47,495 nt of DNA from Cellulomonas fimi (lineage in GTDB: Bacteria; Actinomycetota; Actinomycetes; Actinomycetales; Cellulomonadaceae): contig NZ_JAPESW010000028.1 of the NCBI RefSeq assembly GCF_028527925.1, forward strand, positions 1-47,495, given 5' to 3'. Below are positions 1-7,783 of the stretch, piece by piece (positions within the stretch are counted from its first letter, which is position 1; each line of letters starts with the position of its first letter). The position numbers were made by a program, and so were the translations under genes. A model generated the notes under the pieces. It saw only the letters and a list, made by a program, of their open reading frames with translations. It was not told the DNA's origin and did no database searches.

Positions 1-99
1 GGCGTGGTCCTCCCCATCCTGCTGCCCGAGCTGCCGCTGCGGCCCGTGTCCGGCATCGAGGGACGCCTGGCCGAGAGCGACGGCACGACGCCGCCCGTC
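1..99 (+). pseudogene. Fragment: C-terminal end of a DHA2-type MFS transporter, inverted copy
   Basis: The plus strand reads VVLPILLPELPLRPVSG and onward, the same C-terminal tail that ends the minus-strand MFS gene at 380-2212. Nucleotides 1-97 are the reverse complement of 535-631 with three mismatches (positions 13, 15 and 43), so the two arms form a ~97% identical inverted repeat. The reading frame does not stop where the MFS protein should stop; it runs on antisense into the lipoprotein leader at 100-267. That is not how an intact gene would end. It is either an assembly chimera at a contig edge or a recent inverted duplication. The function of the parent family is multidrug/proton antiport. 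Confidence 0.6.
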
Positions 100-267
100 G
101 CCCGACCCGCTCGACGAGCACGCCGCGAGCACGCCCGCGGCCGCGACGCCCATCGTGACGAGCCCGGCGCGCTGCAGCACCTGGCGGCGGTCGAGGCACC
201 CGCCGCACGCGTGCGCGGCGGCGGGGGCGTCGGTGGAAGGGGCGGGGGACTCCTGGATCTGCGGCAT
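100..267 (-). CDS. Tat-signal lipoprotein leader, truncated; possibly a Rieske-type Fe-S protein
   Basis: Only the first ~56 codons are present. The ATG at 267 is preceded by a good ribosome site (GGAGG, 5 nt spacing). The peptide has a hydrophilic start with a CGGC pair (C21, C24), a twin-arginine motif RRQVLQRAG, a hydrophobic segment and a lipobox LAAC (Cys50) followed by SSSGSG. The protein should therefore be exported folded by Tat and lipid-anchored outside. This leader style is common in actinobacterial Rieske 2Fe-2S lipoproteins, but no cluster-binding motif is visible because the gene is cut at about position 100 by the inverted MFS fragment. The product name is therefore a guess from the leader alone. 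Confidence 0.5.
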
Positions 268-371
268 CGCGGCCTCCGGTGCTGGGCTCCGTCGTGTCAC
301 CGGTTCAACGGTGGCACGGCCCCGGAGGTTCAGCGCCGCGACAGGTCCGTCGTCGTGCGTCGCTGCCGGAA

Positions 372-389
372 CGGCCGCCTCAGCGGCCG
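372..389 (-). terminator. Hairpin over the MFS stop codon
   Basis: CGGCCGC at 372-378 and GCGGCCG at 383-389 pair perfectly around the loop CTCA, which contains the stop codon of the MFS gene. There is no T-tract. It may help end transcription but could equally be chance in such GC-rich DNA. Confidence 0.25.
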
Positions 390-2212
390 CCGTCGTCGGG
401 CGCCGCTGCAGGCCCGGCCGTCGCGGCGGCCTCGCGTCGGGCTGCGCCCGCGTCGGCGACGGTCGCCGTGACCCCGCCGATCGCCGTGACAGGACCGCCC
501 GCGGTGCGCGGCGTCTCGACGTCCGGGTCGGCGGCGGGCGGCGTCGTGCCGTCGCTCTCGGCCAGGCGTCCCTCGATGCCGGACACGGTCCGCAGCGGCA
601 GCTCGGGCAGCAGGATCGTGAGGACCACGCCGACGACCATGATGCAGGCGGCGATCTGCAGCACGAGGTCGACGGACTGCGCGAAGCCCTCGAGGAACGG
701 CTGCGCGAGCCGCGGGTCGAGCGAGCCGATGAACGACGAGTCGTCGAGCGACGGCAGCGACCCGCTGCCCCGGATCGCGTCGGCGACGGCTGCGTTCGCG
801 GGGTCGCTCAGCACGGCACGGTCGGTGAGCGCGGCCTGGAAGTCCGGCGTCGGGAGCAGCCGTGCGAACGCGTCGCGGATGTTGCCGCCGACCGTCGAGA
901 AGAGGATCGACAGGAAGACGGCGGTGCCGAGCGTGCCGCCCATCTGCCGGAAGAACAGCGACGACGACGTCGCGACGCCCATGTCGCGGATCGCGACCGC
1001 GTTCTGCACCGCGAGCACGAGCGGCTGCATCGTCAGGCCGAGGCCCAGCCCGAACACGATCGACGACGCGAAGATCTGCCAGAACGGCGTCTCGACCGCG
1101 AGGCGCGAGAACAGCAGCGCGCCGACGACCATGAGCATCGTCCCGATGACGGGGAACACCTTGTACCGGCCGGTGCGCGCGGTCGTCTGACCGGCGACGA
1201 CGGACCCCGCCATGATCCCGACGGTGAACGGGATGAGCGTGAGGCCGGCCTCCGTCGGCGTCTGGCCGCGGACGATCTGCAGGTACAGCGGCAGCGTCGC
1301 GAGCCCGCCGAACATGCCGAGGCCGATGACGACGTTGGCCGCCGCGCCGACGCCGAACGTGCGGTTGCGGAACAGGTACAGCGGCAGGATCGCGTCCTGC
1401 TTCGCCCGCCGTTCGGCGAGCCAGAACAGCAGCAGCCCGACGGTGCCCGTCACGTAGCAGCCGATCGAGCGCGTCGACGACCAGCCCCACTCACGCCCCT
1501 GCTCGGCGACGACCAGCAGCGGAACCAGCGCGACCACCAGCGCGAGGGCACCCGGCCAGTCGATGCGGTGCTCGACCCGCTGCAGCGGCGGCAGGTGCAG
1601 CACGCGCCAGATCACGACGAACGCGAGGATGCCGATCGGGACGTTCACCAGGAACACCCAACGCCAGCCGGTGATCCCGAGGATCTCGTCGGCGCCCGCG
1701 AAGAACCCGCCGATGACCGGCCCGAGCACCGACGACGTGCCGAACACCGCGAGGAAGTACCCCTGGTACCGCGCGCGCTCCCGGGGCGCGACCAGGTCGC
1801 CGAGGATCGTGATCGCGAGCGCCATCAGACCGCCCGCGCCCAGGCCCTGCAGGCCGCGGTACATCGCGAGCTCGTACATCGAGCCCGCGGTCCCCGACAG
1901 CAGCGAGCCCGCGACGAACAGCCCGATCGCCAGCAGGTAGAACGGCTTGCGGCCGTAGATGTCGGAGAGCTTGCCGTACAGCGGCGTCGAGATCGTCGCC
2001 GTCAGCAGGTACGCCGTCGTCACCCACGCCTGCAGCGAGAGGCCGTGCAGGTCGTCGCCGATCGTGCGGATCGACGTCGCGACGATCGTCTGGTCGAGCG
2101 CCGCCAGGAACATGCCGAGCATGAGCCCGCCGAGGATCGTGCGGATCTCCCGGTGCGTGGGGGCGCGGAACGTGGTCGGCGGTGCGGCGGCCGTGGCGGC
2201 GTCTGCGGACAT
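380..2212 (-). CDS. DHA2 family (14-TM, EmrB/QacA-type) MFS multidrug efflux transporter
   Basis: A 610-residue integral membrane protein predicted to export drugs or toxic organics by proton antiport. The N-terminus after MSADAATAAAPPTTF shows MLGMFLAALDQTIVATSI (TM1, with the motif typical of DHA2 exporters), then the loop-2/3 motif GKLSDIYGRKPFYL, and the antiporter motif C-like stretch SSVLGPVIGGFFAG. Fourteen hydrophobic segments, rather than twelve, fit the QacA/EmrB branch. The C-terminal ~90 residues after LLPELPLRTVSGIEG are a hydrophilic Ala/Gly/Thr-rich tail. The start at 2212 has AGAAGGA about 4 nt upstream. The gene diverges from the copper cassette across a 207-nt gap. The substrate cannot be read from sequence. 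Confidence 0.92.
   Translation of the reverse strand: MSADAATAAAPPTTFRAPTHREIRTILGGLMLGMFLAALDQTIVATSIRTIGDDLHGLSLQAWVTTAYLLTATISTPLYGKLSDIYGRKPFYLLAIGLFVAGSLLSGTAGSMYELAMYRGLQGLGAGGLMALAITILGDLVAPRERARYQGYFLAVFGTSSVLGPVIGGFFAGADEILGITGWRWVFLVNVPIGILAFVVIWRVLHLPPLQRVEHRIDWPGALALVVALVPLLVVAEQGREWGWSSTRSIGCYVTGTVGLLLFWLAERRAKQDAILPLYLFRNRTFGVGAAANVVIGLGMFGGLATLPLYLQIVRGQTPTEAGLTLIPFTVGIMAGSVVAGQTTARTGRYKVFPVIGTMLMVVGALLFSRLAVETPFWQIFASSIVFGLGLGLTMQPLVLAVQNAVAIRDMGVATSSSLFFRQMGGTLGTAVFLSILFSTVGGNIRDAFARLLPTPDFQAALTDRAVLSDPANAAVADAIRGSGSLPSLDDSSFIGSLDPRLAQPFLEGFAQSVDLVLQIAACIMVVGVVLTILLPELPLRTVSGIEGRLAESDGTTPPAADPDVETPRTAGGPVTAIGGVTATVADAGAARREAAATAGPAAAPDDGGR
535..631. repeat. Internal arm of the inverted repeat shared with 1-97
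   Basis: This segment encodes the C-terminal tail of the MFS transporter on the minus strand. Its reverse complement matches the first 97 nt of the window with three differences, and both copies keep the same reading frame within the repeat. The arms are separated by about 440 nt. Confidence 0.85.
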
Positions 2213-2316
2213 CGGTCCTTCTCGGCGGCGAGGTGCGAGGCGGGGGACAGCGTGGCGGAGAGCGGCGGCGCACGTCGCCGTTCGTCCCCAACATCGAGCA
2301 TGCACCCGCGTGTTCC

Positions 2317-2338
2317 CCGTCACACCCGCGGGTGACGG
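2317..2338. promoter_or_regulatory. Inverted repeat between divergent MFS and copper-cassette genes; possible operator
   Basis: CCGTCAC (2317-2323) and GTGACGG (2332-2338) are perfect inverted arms with an 8-nt spacer. The element lies ~105 nt upstream of the MFS start and ~80 nt upstream of the 2420 start. Its size and symmetry suit a TetR- or MarR-type dimer. No regulator gene is adjacent, so the binding protein is unknown. Confidence 0.3.
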
Positions 2339-2407
2339 CGGGCGTCCCACCTGGTCGCGGCGGCGTCCGAAACTTTTCACGGCCGCGGGGCGCCTCGCCG
2401 GCGCGGA

Positions 2408-2413
2408 TACCGT
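2408..2413 (+). promoter_or_regulatory. -10 element of a probable leaderless transcript for the 2420 gene
   Basis: TACCGT lies exactly 6 nt before the ATG at 2420, and no ribosome site is visible. TANNNT at this distance is the usual sign of leaderless mRNA in Actinobacteria, with transcription starting at or next to the A of ATG. Confidence 0.45.
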
Positions 2414-2419
2414 GACCCG

Positions 2420-3145
2420 ATGCCCTCCGCGACGACGGGACCCTGGCGCCTGGTGCGCGCCGGTGTCGTCGCGTCCGTCGTCGTCGCGCTCGCCGGGCTC
2501 GCGCACGTCCTCGGCGGTGGCACCCTGCCCGCGGGGGTCGTCCTCGTCGCCCTGGCGTCGCTCGTCCTCGCGGTGTGCGTCGCGCTCGCGGGCCGACGGC
2601 TCGGCGCCGTCACGGTCACCGCCGTCCTCGGTGCCGGGCAGCTCGTGCTGCACCACGCGTTCACCGTCCTCGCTGCGACCGGGTGCGCCGCGCCCGTGTC
2701 GTCGGGCGCTGCGGCCGCCGACCCGCACGGCGGGCACACCGCCGCCGAGCACGCGGGCCACCTCGTCGGGCAGACGACCCACGCCGCCCACCTCGCCGGG
2801 CAGACGCTGGACCACGCCGCGCACACCGGGCAGGCCGTCGGCACCCTCGCCTGTGCCGACCCGCACGGCGTCGCCACCCCGCTGCTCGGTGCGTCCGCGA
2901 TGCTCGTGCTGCACGTCGTCGCGACGGTCCTCACCGCGCTCGTCGTCGCCGGTGGCGACCGTGCCCTGCACTGGCTGCTCGCGTGGCTGCGAGCGCGCGT
3001 CGTCGTGCCAGGACCTGTGGCCATCCCCGCCGGCGGGACGCTCGTCGGTCCCGTCGCCGCCGTCGCGCCCCACCGCGCACCCTGGTCGCGCGCGCACCCG
3101 CGGCGCGGGCCACCGTCAGCCCCGCCCGCACCTCCCGCGCGCTGA
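2420..3145 (+). CDS. Membrane protein with tandem His repeats, first gene of the copper cassette
   Basis: 241 residues, no family recognised with certainty. There are hydrophobic segments at about 11-31, 36-57, 61-87 and 156-178. Between the third and fourth lies a strongly His-rich loop (101-150). The loop contains three copies of a short unit: HAGHLVGQT (111-119), HAAHLAGQT (121-129) and HAAHTGQ (132-138), flanked by DPHGGH and DPHG and two Cys (89, 145). This looks like a metal-binding loop, plausibly exposed outside the cell. The C-terminal 45 residues are Pro/Arg/Ala-rich. YcnI, CopC and CopD-CtaG follow on the same strand, so copper binding or sensing is the natural inference. ATG 2420 is preceded by a leaderless-type -10 element. 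Confidence 0.75.
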   Translation: MPSATTGPWRLVRAGVVASVVVALAGLAHVLGGGTLPAGVVLVALASLVLAVCVALAGRRLGAVTVTAVLGAGQLVLHHAFTVLAATGCAAPVSSGAAAADPHGGHTAAEHAGHLVGQTTHAAHLAGQTLDHAAHTGQAVGTLACADPHGVATPLLGASAMLVLHVVATVLTALVVAGGDRALHWLLAWLRARVVVPGPVAIPAGGTLVGPVAAVAPHRAPWSRAHPRRGPPSAPPAPPAR

Positions 3146-3308
3146 CGCGACCGCACCGAGCTCCGCCCGACGGCGGAGAGGGCCGGTCGTCGCGCGGGTC
3201 TCGCGGTCGCCGCGTCGCGCTCCCCGGTCTGCGCCGGGTCGTCCGCGCGCCCGGCCGCGTCCTCCACGACCACCCGCGGACGACGTCCGCGACGCCCGAA
3301 GGACCCTC

Positions 3309-4301
3309 ATGCCTCAGCTCGTCCCCCCGTCCCCTCACCGCGCCGTTCCCGCCCGCCTCCGGGCGGGCACGCACTCCCCCGGCGCGGCTTCCTCCGTGCA
3401 CGCGCCGCTGACGCCCGCCTTCGTCCGCGCCCAGGTGCGCAGGTCGCGCTCGGTCGGCCTCGCCCGTGTCGACGGCCGTGGCAGCGGATCGACGTCGCTC
3501 GGCGGCGCGCACGTCGCCCACCACGCTGGGCGGGTGCGCGGACCGCGCCCCACCGGTGTCGCGCGCGTCGCCGCGCGGGCCGTGGCCGTGGCGGCGCTCG
3601 GGCTCGGCGTCGCCGTGCTGCCCAGCGCCGCCGACGCGCACGTCCGCGTCATCCCCGAGAGCACCGTCGCGGGCGGCTGGAGCGCGCTCACGTTCCGGGT
3701 GCCGAACGAGTCCGCGACGGCCGTCACGACGCAGGTCGTGGTCGACCTCCCGACCGACACCCCGTTCCTCTACGTCTCGACGCGACCCGTCCCGGGCTGG
3801 ACGGCGACCGTCGAGCGGGCGCCGCTCGACGCGCCCGTCGAGAGCCACGGGACGACGCTCACCGAGGCGCCGGCACGCGTCACCTGGACCGCGGCGCCCG
3901 GTGCGGAGATCGCTGACGGCCAGTTCCAGGAGTTCGCGATCTCCGCCGGCCCGCTGCCTGAGGAGGTCGGCCTCGACGTCGTCCTGCCCGCGCACCAGTC
4001 GTACAGCGACGGCACCGTCGTCGACTGGGACGAGGTCGCCGGCGACGGCGGCGAGCCCGAGCACCCCGCGCCCGTCTTCACCACCACGGCCGTCCCCGGT
4101 GACGACACGGTGGCAGCCGACGACGCGACCGCCGCGCCCGTCGCCGACGGGGACGCGTCGGACGACGCCGCGACCGCCGGCGCCGCGGACGAGCAGCCCG
4201 ACACCGTCGCGCGCGTGCTCGGGGGCGTCGGGCTGCTCCTCGGGCTGGCCGCGCTCGTCGTGGCGGTCGTCACGTCCCGGCGACGCGGGACCACGGCGTG
4301 A
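3309..4301 (+). CDS. ycnI: YcnI family (DUF1775) copper-binding surface protein
   Basis: 330 residues from ATG 3309. The YcnI domain starts directly after a signal peptide ending PSAADA, giving a mature N-terminal His (HVRVIPEST). In the family this His and a nearby Trp (here GGW) bind Cu(II). The domain is followed by an acidic Ala/Asp/Thr linker and a C-terminal TM anchor (GVGLLLGLAALVVAVV) with a basic tail. Start choice: ATG 3309 has GAAGGA with ideal spacing, but it puts ~75 residues before the signal peptide. GTG 3534 would give a normal leader but lacks a ribosome site. The extension holds TPAFVRA and RSR, echoed in the long CopC leader, which favours 3309. A perfect 7-bp GC hairpin sits at 3351-3368. 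The stop overlaps the copC start by 4 nt. Confidence 0.88.
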   Translation: MPQLVPPSPHRAVPARLRAGTHSPGAASSVHAPLTPAFVRAQVRRSRSVGLARVDGRGSGSTSLGGAHVAHHAGRVRGPRPTGVARVAARAVAVAALGLGVAVLPSAADAHVRVIPESTVAGGWSALTFRVPNESATAVTTQVVVDLPTDTPFLYVSTRPVPGWTATVERAPLDAPVESHGTTLTEAPARVTWTAAPGAEIADGQFQEFAISAGPLPEEVGLDVVLPAHQSYSDGTVVDWDEVAGDGGEPEHPAPVFTTTAVPGDDTVAADDATAAPVADGDASDDAATAGAADEQPDTVARVLGGVGLLLGLAALVVAVVTSRRRGTTA

Positions 4302-5164
4302 CGTGGGCGATGCTGGAGGACATGCTCCCCACCTCCGCCCCTCGGGCCACGCCTCCGTTCGTCCGCGCCGCGGGGAGCCGGTCCCGAGCGGCGCGGTCGG
4401 TGGCGGGCTCGGCGATCGGGCGCGCCGTCGCCGTCATCGGCCTCGTCGGCGCGCTCGCGCTGCTCGGGGCGCCCGCCGCGCAGGCGCACAACACGCTGCG
4501 CGCCAGCGACCCGGCGGACGGCGCGACCGTCGCGTTCACGCCGGACCGCGTGACGCTCACGTTCGACATGCCCGCCACGGCGATCGGGACGGAGGTCGTC
4601 GTGACCGCCGCCGACGGGCGCGTCGTGAGCACGGGTCCGGCGGAGCTCGTCGACGCGACCGTCGCGCAGCCGCTCGCGGGCGAGCTGCCCGCGGGCGCCT
4701 ACTCCGTGGCCTGGCGTGTCACGTCCGCCGACGGGCACCCCATCGAGGGGACGTTCGGCTTCACGGCGACCGCGGCGACCGTCGCGGGCACCGGTGGCGC
4801 CCCCGTCCCGGCGCCCGAGCCGACGCCCTCCGACGGCACGCCGTCGGCACCGGAGGCGACCGCGAGCGCGACCTCTCCGGCGCCCACCGCGGACGCGACC
4901 ACGCCCGCCGCCTCCGACGCGGGCGACACCGAGGCCGACGAGCCGGCCGTGGCGGGGCCGCTGCTCATCGGCGTGGGTGCGGTGCTGGTGGTCGCGGGCG
5001 GCGTCGCGGCCGGGTACCTGCTGCGTCGACGCCCCGACGGCGTCGGCGGCCCGGAGGCCAGGGACCGCGCGTCGGGTCCAGGTACGTCGGGCAGCGGCAC
5101 GTCGGGCTCGGGAACGTCCGGCACCGGGACGTCCGAGGGCGACGCGGCCGGGCCGACGGTCTGA
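4298..5164 (+). CDS. copC: CopC domain copper-binding protein, membrane-anchored
   Basis: 288 residues from GTG 4298, which overlaps the ycnI stop (GTGA), so translation is probably coupled. ATG 4310 and ATG 4322 are in-frame alternatives; 4322 has GGAGG but very close. A long leader is followed by a signal peptide ending PAAQA. The mature protein begins HNTLRASDPADGATV, with the N-terminal Cu(II)-binding His of CopC proteins. The conserved SADGHPIEGTFGF provides the Asp-His pair near the site. A Pro/Ala/Thr linker leads to a TM helix (LIGVGAVLVVAGGVAAGYLL) and a cytoplasmic tail with GTSGS-type repeats. It probably captures extracellular copper and passes it to the CopD part of the next protein. 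Confidence 0.92.
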   Translation: MTWAMLEDMLPTSAPRATPPFVRAAGSRSRAARSVAGSAIGRAVAVIGLVGALALLGAPAAQAHNTLRASDPADGATVAFTPDRVTLTFDMPATAIGTEVVVTAADGRVVSTGPAELVDATVAQPLAGELPAGAYSVAWRVTSADGHPIEGTFGFTATAATVAGTGGAPVPAPEPTPSDGTPSAPEATASATSPAPTADATTPAASDAGDTEADEPAVAGPLLIGVGAVLVVAGGVAAGYLLRRRPDGVGGPEARDRASGPGTSGSGTSGSGTSGTGTSEGDAAGPTV

Positions 5165-5175
5165 GCAGCGCGACC

Positions 5176-5181
5176 TAGGCT
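5176..5181 (+). promoter_or_regulatory. -10-like TAGGCT, 6 nt before the copD-ctaG start
   Basis: TAGGCT (5176-5181) is separated by 6 nt from ATG 5188, so the gene may have its own leaderless transcript besides read-through from copC. The 6-nt spacer GGAGCG could also serve as a weak ribosome site. Confidence 0.35.
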
Positions 5182-5187
5182 GGAGCG

Positions 5188-7584
5188 ATGACCACCCCGG
5201 TGCGCGGCGACGCACGGACCCCCGGCGCGACCGGTGGGTCCGTCGCGTCGTCGCGCGCGGGCGGGGGAGCGTCGCCGCGTCCTGAGGCCGGTGGCCGGTG
5301 GGCCGCGCTGCCCGCGGCGGGCCGGGTCCTCGTGCTCGTGGCGTCGGCAGTCGTGGCCGTCGTCGTCGGGGTCGCGTTCTCGGGTGCCGTCGCGCCGCGC
5401 GTCCTCGCCGACCCCGGCGCCGCCGTCCGCTGGGGACTGCCCGTCGCGGAGACGCTCACCGAGCTCGCCGGGGCGGTCGCGCTCGGCGCGCTCGTCCTCG
5501 CGATCGGCGTCCTGCCGCGGCGGCAGCCCGCCGTCGCCGCGGACGCACGCGTCGCCCCCGGCCGGGCTGACGGGCGCGCCTACCCGCGCAGCCTCCTCGC
5601 CGCCGCATGGGCGGGTGGCGTGTGGACCGTCGCGTCGCTCGCGCACCTCGTCCTGACGTACGCGAACGTCGCCGGGCGCCCCGTCGACTCCGCGCAGTTC
5701 GGCCAGGAGCTCGGCGTCTTCGTCACGCAGATCGACCTCGGCCGGACGCTCCTGCTCGTCACCACCGCGGCGGCCGTGGTCACGGCGCTCTCGCTCGTCG
5801 TCGCCACACCCACCGGTGCGGCGTGGACGGCCGTCGTCGTGCTCGTCGCGCTCTACCAGCAGGCGCAGACCGGGCACGCCGCGGGCGCGTCCGGGCACGA
5901 CCTCGCGACGTCGTCGATGGTCGTGCACCTCGTCGGCGCCGCGGTCTGGATCGGGGCGCTCGCCGCGCTCGCCGTCGTCGTCCGGTGGGTCGGCACCGAC
6001 CTGTCCGCGTCGGTCGCCCGGTACTCGGTGATCGCGGGCTGGTGCTTCGTCGCCGTCGCCGTCTCGGGGCTCGTCAACGGCCTGCTGCGGACCGACGGCT
6101 GGTCCGACCTCACGACGACCTACGGCGTGCTGCTGCTCGCGAAGGTCGCGCTGTTCGGGGTCCTCGGGCTCCTCGGGCTGGCCCACCGACGGGCCGTCAT
6201 CCCACGGCTCGCCGGCGGTGCGGCGGTCGCGCCGCGCTCGCCGTCGTCGGGCACTCCGTCCGACGCGGTCGGGTCCACGGGCTCGTCGCCCGCCGAGACG
6301 GGCTCCGGTGGCGCGCGCCTCACCACCTCGACCGGGTCGTCGACGGGCAGCGCGTCGACCACCTCGTCTGTGGCCGGGTCGGCGAGCACGCGCGTCGTCC
6401 CGGGGGTCGCCGACGCCGCGCGACGCGCGGGCGGTGCGCTGTTCTGGCGGCTCGTGCTCGTCGAGCTCGCCGTCATGGGTGCCGTCTCCGGCGTCGCCGT
6501 CGCCCTCGGCTCGACCGCGCCGCCCGTGCCCGAGGAGCCGCCGGCCGACCCGTCGCCCGCGTACCGCCTCACGGGCCACCCGCTGCCGCCCGAGCCGACC
6601 GGGCTGCGCTGGCTCACCGAGTGGCGCTGGGACCTGCTGCTCGCGTCGGCCGCCGTCGCGGGCCTCGTCGTGTACTGGCGGTGGGTGCTGCGGCTGCGTC
6701 GACGTGGCGACACCTGGTCGTGGGCGCGCACCGCGTCGTGGACGGTCGGGATGCTGCTGTTCGGCTGGACGACGTCCGGCGGGCCCGCGCTCTACGGCCA
6801 CGTGCTGTTCAGCGCGCACATGGTGCAGCACATGGTGCTCGCGATGGTCGTGCCGATCTTCCTCGCGCTGTCCGCGCCCGTGACGCTCGCGCTGCGCGCG
6901 CTGCCCGTCCGCTCCACGCGCCTGCGCGACGACGTCTCGCGCGGCCCGCGCGAGTGGATCCTCGTGCTGGTGCACAGCCGCGTCGGGTCGTTCCTCGCGC
7001 ACCCCGTCGTCGCGGCCGTGAACTTCGTCGGCTCGATGATCGCCTTCTACTACACCGGCCTGTTCGAGTGGTCCCTGCGGTCGCCGGTCGGCCACCTCGC
7101 GATGGTCGTGCACTTCACGCTCGCCGGGTACCTGTTCGTCAACGCGCTCGTCGGCATCGACCCCGGCCCGCGCCGCCTCCCGTACCCGCAGCGGCTCCTG
7201 CTGCTCTTCGCGACGATGGCGTTCCACGCGTTCTTCGGCGTCGCCCTCGTCTCGGGGGAGACGCTGCTGGTCGCCGACTGGTTCGGGCTCATGGGCCGCC
7301 CGTGGGGGCCGAGCGCGCTCGCCGACCAGCAGATCGGCGGCGCGATCACGTGGGGCATCGGCGAGATCCCGACGCTCGCCCTCGCGATCGGTGTCGGGTT
7401 CGCGTGGGCGCGCGACGACGAGCGGACCGCGCGTCGTCGGGACCGGAAGGTCGACCGCGAGGGCGACCTCGAGCTCGACGAGTACAACGCGATGCTCGCG
7501 GGTCTCGCCGAGCGCGACGCGCACCAGCCGGAGGTCCGCGCGCGCCGCGCCGACCAGCACGACGCCGAGCCGCCCCGCGGCTGA
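5188..7584 (+). CDS. CopD-CtaG fusion: copper import and cytochrome c oxidase copper delivery
   Basis: 798 residues in two membrane modules. The N-terminal half (about 45-360) is CopD-like: several TM helices and the typical His-containing stretch TGHAAGASGHDLATSSMVVH, next to HLVGAAVWIGALAALAVV. A low-complexity Ser/Thr/Gly loop (about 350-405) links it to a further helix and then to the CtaG half (from ~490). The CtaG half shows YGHVLFSAHMVQHMVLAMVVPIFLALS and a second His-bearing region around VVHFTLAGYLFVN. CtaG proteins insert Cu into oxidase subunits, so the fusion would couple uptake to cofactor assembly. Such fusions are known in Actinobacteria. The gene lies 23 nt after copC. Confidence 0.93.
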   Translation: MTTPVRGDARTPGATGGSVASSRAGGGASPRPEAGGRWAALPAAGRVLVLVASAVVAVVVGVAFSGAVAPRVLADPGAAVRWGLPVAETLTELAGAVALGALVLAIGVLPRRQPAVAADARVAPGRADGRAYPRSLLAAAWAGGVWTVASLAHLVLTYANVAGRPVDSAQFGQELGVFVTQIDLGRTLLLVTTAAAVVTALSLVVATPTGAAWTAVVVLVALYQQAQTGHAAGASGHDLATSSMVVHLVGAAVWIGALAALAVVVRWVGTDLSASVARYSVIAGWCFVAVAVSGLVNGLLRTDGWSDLTTTYGVLLLAKVALFGVLGLLGLAHRRAVIPRLAGGAAVAPRSPSSGTPSDAVGSTGSSPAETGSGGARLTTSTGSSTGSASTTSSVAGSASTRVVPGVADAARRAGGALFWRLVLVELAVMGAVSGVAVALGSTAPPVPEEPPADPSPAYRLTGHPLPPEPTGLRWLTEWRWDLLLASAAVAGLVVYWRWVLRLRRRGDTWSWARTASWTVGMLLFGWTTSGGPALYGHVLFSAHMVQHMVLAMVVPIFLALSAPVTLALRALPVRSTRLRDDVSRGPREWILVLVHSRVGSFLAHPVVAAVNFVGSMIAFYYTGLFEWSLRSPVGHLAMVVHFTLAGYLFVNALVGIDPGPRRLPYPQRLLLLFATMAFHAFFGVALVSGETLLVADWFGLMGRPWGPSALADQQIGGAITWGIGEIPTLALAIGVGFAWARDDERTARRRDRKVDREGDLELDEYNAMLAGLAERDAHQPEVRARRADQHDAEPPRG

Positions 7585-7645
7585 CCGCGACCCGGGTCTC
7601 ACGACCGGTCGGCACCCGGTTCCGGTCACCGGGCCCGGGTCGCGG
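7585..7645 (+). terminator. Long inverted repeat after copD-ctaG
   Basis: A perfect 12-bp stem is formed by CCGCGACCCGGG (7585-7596) and CCCGGGTCGCGG (7634-7645), starting right after the stop codon. The loop of 37 nt can pair further (ACCGG with CCGGT). There is no T-tract, as is normal in this GC range. It probably ends the copper transcript before phoX. Confidence 0.55.
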
Positions 7646-7678
7646 GCCTCGCCGCCGGGACGAGCCGCGAGCGGGAAC

Positions 7679-7726
7679 GTTCGTCGGGTGTTCACCGGTC
7701 GCTCACCGGGCGGGGGTTCGTCGGGA
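7679..7726 (+). promoter_or_regulatory. PHO-box-like direct-repeat array upstream of phoX
   Basis: Three contiguous 11-nt units start at 7679 (GTTCGTCGGGT), 7690 (GTTCACCGGTC) and 7701 (GCTCACCGGGC). A fourth copy (GTTCGTCGGGA) begins at 7716, 4 nt out of register. The units match the GTTCACC-N4 direct repeat bound by the phosphate-response regulator PhoP in Streptomyces. The array ends 57 nt before the phoX ATG at 7784. It predicts induction under phosphate starvation. Confidence 0.7.
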
Positions 7727-7783
7727 TCCTCCGGGTTGTTGGCTGTCGTCGCCCCCGCCCGACGCCCTCCGAGAGGCCCGCGC

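Noticed and set aside
380..3097. Very long open frames opposite or out of phase with real genes in most of the window
   Set aside because: At this GC content stop codons are rare, so long Arg/Ala/Gly/Pro frames appear everywhere. They lack domain motifs, have the wrong third-position bias and overlap well-supported genes.
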